Translations under genes and position numbers: made by a program
Notes under the pieces: generated by a model
What the model was told of the DNA's origin: nothing
What the model saw: only the letters and a program-made list of their open reading frames with translations
Database searches by the model: none
Assembly: GCF_021390425.1 (NCBI RefSeq)
Contig: NZ_JAJUWY010000002.1
Coordinates: forward strand, 1 to 64,000
DNA length: 64,000 bases
Direction: 5' to 3'
Source of the DNA: Lysobacter sp. GX 14042
GTDB lineage: Bacteria; Pseudomonadota; Gammaproteobacteria; Xanthomonadales; Xanthomonadaceae
Shown: positions 61,300 to 64,000 of the stretch, piece by piece
How positions within the stretch are numbered: the stretch's first letter is position 1
How the letters are laid out: each line of letters begins with the position of its first letter

Positions 61300-62658
61300 A
61301 TGGCCGTGCAGTCCATTTCCGGCAATGCCGCTGTCAACGCCAGCCGCGTAGAGCAGTCCGGCTTCGACTACAACCGCATTGCCGGCGTCCGTGGCAATCC
61401 CAACGTCACCCCGGAGTTCCTGCGCGGGGTCGAGGCGATGGCCGAGCGCCTCGGCACCCGCCCCGAGTTCCTGCTGGCGGTGATGAGCTTCGAAACCGGC
61501 GGCACCTTCGATACCGGCGTGCTCAACGCCGCCGGCAGTGGCGCCACCGGCCTGATCCAGTTCATGCCGGCGACCGCCGCCGAGCTCGGTACCAGCACCG
61601 AGGCGCTGGCGCGCATGAGCCCGGTGGAACAGCTCGAATACGTCGAGCGCTATTTCAACAACCGCTCCGACCCCGGCGACCTGGGCACGCTGGAAGGCGT
61701 CTACACCACCGTGCTGCACGGCAGTCCGCGGCCGGACCCGGACTCGGTGCTGTTCGACAGCGGCGCGGCCTACAGCATGAACGCCGGGCTGGACCTCAAC
61801 GGCGACGGCCGGATCACCTCCGGCGAGGCGACCGCCAAGGTCCGCGAGCGCATCGACGGCCCACTGGACAACTCCGCCCCACCGCCCGCCTCCACCGGCA
61901 CGCGGCCGGCGCCGAACGGCGCCGACGCCGGCAGCACCGCACGCGCTGCCGCCGCCCACACGGTAGTCCGTGGCGACACGCTGTGGGACATCGCGATGGC
62001 CAACGGGGTATCCCTGCAGTCGCTGATCGAGGCCAACCCCCAGATCCGCAACCCGGACCTGATCTATCCGGACCAGGTCGTGCACCTGCCGGGCGGTACT
62101 GCGGGCGCCGCCCCTTCCGGTGACACCGTGCCCGCGTCGACGGGCGACACCGCGCTGGACGCCGCCGGACCGGCCGCCAATGACGATGGCGAGCCCGCCA
62201 CGCTGCGTCCGTACACGGTCTACAGCACCGGCCACCAGGGGGCGATCGCGCTGGACAGCGCGGCCGACCAGCAACCGCACCATGACTACCAGACGGTCAC
62301 CCGCGAGGGCCAGCAGCTGGAGGTCCGCGACCTGGTGCTGCACCGCGACGGTGAATCCCAGACCCGGCAGCCACTCCCCTCGCCGATCGCCGGCGAGGTG
62401 ATCCAGGCCGGTCCAAACGGCGGCGCGGGCAACGCGGTGATGATCCGTGGCGAAAACGGGCAGATCGTCGCCCTGTTCCACCTGTCTTCGATCGACGTGA
62501 AGGTCGGCCAGCAGGTCGGCTATGGCGATGTGCTGGGCAATCAGGGATCCACCGGCAACTCGACCGGCCCGCACGTGCACATCGAGGCCGCGCCCGAGGT
62601 GATCGACCGCTGGGTCAACGACCTGCTCGATGGCACCTATGACGGCCGCGCCGGCTGA
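61300..62658 (+). CDS. Lytic transglycosylase / LysM / M23 peptidoglycan hydrolase
   Basis: The 452-residue protein has an SLT/lysozyme-like domain (about 35-145, catalytic Glu65 in AVMSFETGG and GLIQFMPATA), an EF-hand-like loop DLNGDGRITSGE (165-176), a LysM domain (219-263, HTVVRGDTLWDIA) and an M23 domain (about 345-440). In M23 the HxH (PHVHIEA, 425-427) and His394 are present, but the first ligand pair is changed (His348, Asp350 in place of the HxxxD spacing), so activity is uncertain. No Sec signal is seen. AGGAG precedes the start. It likely opens the wall for the injectisome and may be exported by it. Confidence 0.85.
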   Translation: MAVQSISGNAAVNASRVEQSGFDYNRIAGVRGNPNVTPEFLRGVEAMAERLGTRPEFLLAVMSFETGGTFDTGVLNAAGSGATGLIQFMPATAAELGTSTEALARMSPVEQLEYVERYFNNRSDPGDLGTLEGVYTTVLHGSPRPDPDSVLFDSGAAYSMNAGLDLNGDGRITSGEATAKVRERIDGPLDNSAPPPASTGTRPAPNGADAGSTARAAAAHTVVRGDTLWDIAMANGVSLQSLIEANPQIRNPDLIYPDQVVHLPGGTAGAAPSGDTVPASTGDTALDAAGPAANDDGEPATLRPYTVYSTGHQGAIALDSAADQQPHHDYQTVTREGQQLEVRDLVLHRDGESQTRQPLPSPIAGEVIQAGPNGGAGNAVMIRGENGQIVALFHLSSIDVKVGQQVGYGDVLGNQGSTGNSTGPHVHIEAAPEVIDRWVNDLLDGTYDGRAG

Positions 62659-62673
62659 CATGCCCCTGGCGCC

Positions 62674-63255
62674 ATGCGGGTCCTGCCCGTGACCCGCTGG
62701 AACCTGCCGCTGGCCGTCCTGCTGGCGGTACTGGCGGGCTGCAACGCCCCACCGGCGGCCGGCGCGCTGGCGCCGCCGGCACCGGATCCGGAGCCGGCCG
62801 ACGCCGTGCGGCTGGACCATCGCGATCCCGGGGATACCACAACCCCGCTCCCGGAAGCCATTTCCCGCGCCCTGCAGACCGACGAACTGGTCCTGACCTG
62901 CCCCGGTGGCGTGGTCGACGGCCGCAGCCATTTCGCCCGCGACTGGGTCGGTGTCCACCGCGTCGACCTCGACGGCGACGGGCGCGAAGAGTGGATCCTC
63001 AACGGCCTGCACCCATGCCTGCGCCAGCAGGCCGATGACAACGCCTGGTGGTGGATCTATTCCGGCGACGCCGCGGGCAGCCAGCGCGTGCTGCTCCGCG
63101 CCCGGCAGGCCCGGCAGCTGGAGGTCCTGCCGACCCGCCACAACGGCATGGCCGACCTGCGCGCCCATCTGGTCAACGGCCGCGGACAGGCGCTGCGGTC
63201 GGATTTCGCCAGCGACGGCGAGCGCTACGTCGCCGCCGCCCGCGTGGAGCCCTGA
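62674..63255 (+). CDS. Putative lipoprotein, T3SS locus
   Basis: The protein has 193 residues and a lipobox signal peptide (VLAGCN). The mature protein begins with a Pro/Ala-rich stretch, then DWVGVHRVDLDGDGREEWILNG, a FG-GAP/VCBS-like calcium-loop pattern, and later CLRQQ and WWWIYSGDAAGSQRVLL. Two cysteines may pair. It is 15 bases after the hydrolase gene, so it is part of the operon. Pilotin-like roles for the secretin are possible but unproven. Confidence 0.65.
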   Translation: MRVLPVTRWNLPLAVLLAVLAGCNAPPAAGALAPPAPDPEPADAVRLDHRDPGDTTTPLPEAISRALQTDELVLTCPGGVVDGRSHFARDWVGVHRVDLDGDGREEWILNGLHPCLRQQADDNAWWWIYSGDAAGSQRVLLRARQARQLEVLPTRHNGMADLRAHLVNGRGQALRSDFASDGERYVAAARVEP

Positions 63256-63417
63256 CCGCCGGGTCCCGCTGCCGAGCCGGCACCCACGGGAAAACCCCAG
63301 CTGGGGGCGGCCCCGATGGTGCGCCCGTCCACGCTGCAGATACTCGTCATTGCAACAGCACAACCTGCAGTCCATTCCGGCCGGCGTCCGGCCATACCCG
63401 AGCAAGCGGAGACTCCC

Positions 63418-63672
63418 ATGTCCTTCATCAGCACTGCGGTCGACAACCTTTCCCAGTCCATCGGCCGTGCCATCGGTACCGCGTACGGCGGCCCGATCGG
63501 CGGTTTCGTAGGCAGCATCGTGGGCGACATCGTGGGCGATGTACTCGGCAATTTCGCGAACAACGTCGCGGTGGCGGTGTTCGGCGACGGCGTCAACGAT
63601 GTCGCCAACAATGTCGCGGCACTGTTCTCCAACAACTACTCGTTCGCCTTCGACCAGGGCATGGGGTACTGA
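63418..63672 (+). CDS. Small glycine-rich amphipathic protein
   Basis: The 84-residue protein has no signal peptide. A central Gly-zipper-like stretch (about 15-50, repeats of G-x3-G such as GTAYGGPIGGFVGSIVGDIVG) is followed by Asn/Asp/Val repeats (NNVAVAVFGDGVNDVANNVA). This suggests an amphipathic, membrane-inserting or self-assembling protein. GGAG sits seven bases before the ATG. Position at the end of the T3SS operon makes a small secreted protein a reasonable guess. No family was recognised. Confidence 0.65.
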   Translation: MSFISTAVDNLSQSIGRAIGTAYGGPIGGFVGSIVGDIVGDVLGNFANNVAVAVFGDGVNDVANNVAALFSNNYSFAFDQGMGY

Positions 63673-63675
63673 GCC

Positions 63676-63966
63676 GTGCAGGCCGACCCGTCCGGGCGTG
63701 ACTGGATCGCCCGGATCGAGGAGCTCAGGCAACAGGGGCTGATCGACGAGGACGCGGAGGCGGCGCTGGTACGCCACCTCTCCGACCGGCGCGCGGAACT
63801 CGAAGTGTCGATGACGGCCCTGGTTCCCGAGTACCGCCGGCGCATCGCGGACGAAGGGCGCGAGGCGGCCGACGAATGGCTCGCCGCGCAGGCGCGTGAG
63901 ATGGGGGAAGCCGACGCGCGCGCGACCCGGGAACTGCTGGATGGCCTGCAACTGTCCCGGGCATGA
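63676..63966 (+). CDS. Small acidic helical protein
   Basis: The 96-residue protein starts at GTG, three bases after the glycine-rich gene, implying coupled translation. It is acidic and almost wholly helical, with WIARIEELRQQGLIDEDAEAAL and EYRRRIADEGREAADEWLAAQ. Its size, charge and pairing with a small cargo-like gene fit a chaperone or co-secreted partner, but the usual class I/II T3SS chaperone pattern is not evident. No function is assigned. Confidence 0.65.
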   Translation: MQADPSGRDWIARIEELRQQGLIDEDAEAALVRHLSDRRAELEVSMTALVPEYRRRIADEGREAADEWLAAQAREMGEADARATRELLDGLQLSRA

Positions 63967-64000
63967 GCTGCCGCCCCGGCGCGCGGCACTTGCTGACCCG

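Noticed and set aside
61189..63951. A 920-codon open frame on the minus strand, opposite the hydrolase and small genes
   Set aside because: The plus-strand genes have ribosome sites and domains; the minus product is low-complexity Gly/Val/His/Arg.

Overview
The window is very GC-rich chromosomal DNA that reads like a member of the Xanthomonadaceae/Lysobacteraceae (Lysobacter, Luteimonas or a relative; Gammaproteobacteria). The grounds are the yajC-secD-secF, tgt-queA and thrS-infC-rpmI-rplT-pheS-pheT-ihfA-merR orders, TAGACT/TAGAAT-like -10 boxes, tandem M13 peptidases, and DUF6491 and LEA-like lipoproteins. Genus level is inference; no rRNA gene is present.

From 1 to about 44,400 the content is housekeeping. 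On the left are rhlE, two M13 metallopeptidases, a rhomboid protease, an alkyltransferase-like protein, a PiT phosphate transporter with its DUF47 partner, a CNNM/CorC-type protein, an ExoD protein, trmJ and suhB. Then comes secF-secD-yajC-tgt-queA, reading left. A class III aminotransferase follows, then a left-reading run: rsmD, coaD, a lipoprotein, a ferredoxin, ggt, an MBL hydrolase and a TMEM43 protein. ftsY, an AsmA-like gene, mutY and yggX read right. After tRNA-Phe come a LEA-like lipoprotein, an acyl-CoA dehydrogenase, an HNH nuclease, a pseudo-receiver protein and dxs. tRNA-Pro, a MerR regulator, ihfA, pheT, pheS, rplT, rpmI, infC and thrS read left.

From about 44,400 to the right edge the window holds a non-flagellar type III secretion system (injectisome). 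sctU stands alone at the left. The other export-gate genes sctR, sctS and sctT, together with sctQ, read left behind an embedded FixL/FixJ-type sensor kinase and response regulator. A rightward operon then carries a FliO-like gene, sctV, sctD, a needle-like gene, sctI, sctJ, sctK, sctL, sctN, sctO and sctP. It is followed by a lytic transglycosylase/LysM/M23 cell-wall hydrolase without a visible Sec signal, a lipoprotein, a small glycine-rich protein and a small acidic protein. Most neighbours overlap by 4-8 bases or lie a few bases apart. The secretin (SctC), translocators, gatekeeper and effectors are not in the window and may lie to the right.

The most unusual points are the FliO-like protein inside an injectisome operon, a roughly 70-residue insertion in SctR, a well-placed internal start inside sctQ, the embedded two-component system, and the unassigned cargo-like genes at both ends of the locus. 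Among the core genes, notable points are an ATC start for infC, a terminator hairpin plus Phe-rich mini-ORF before pheS, a hairpin leader before the aminotransferase, and REP-like inverted repeats in gaps between convergent genes.
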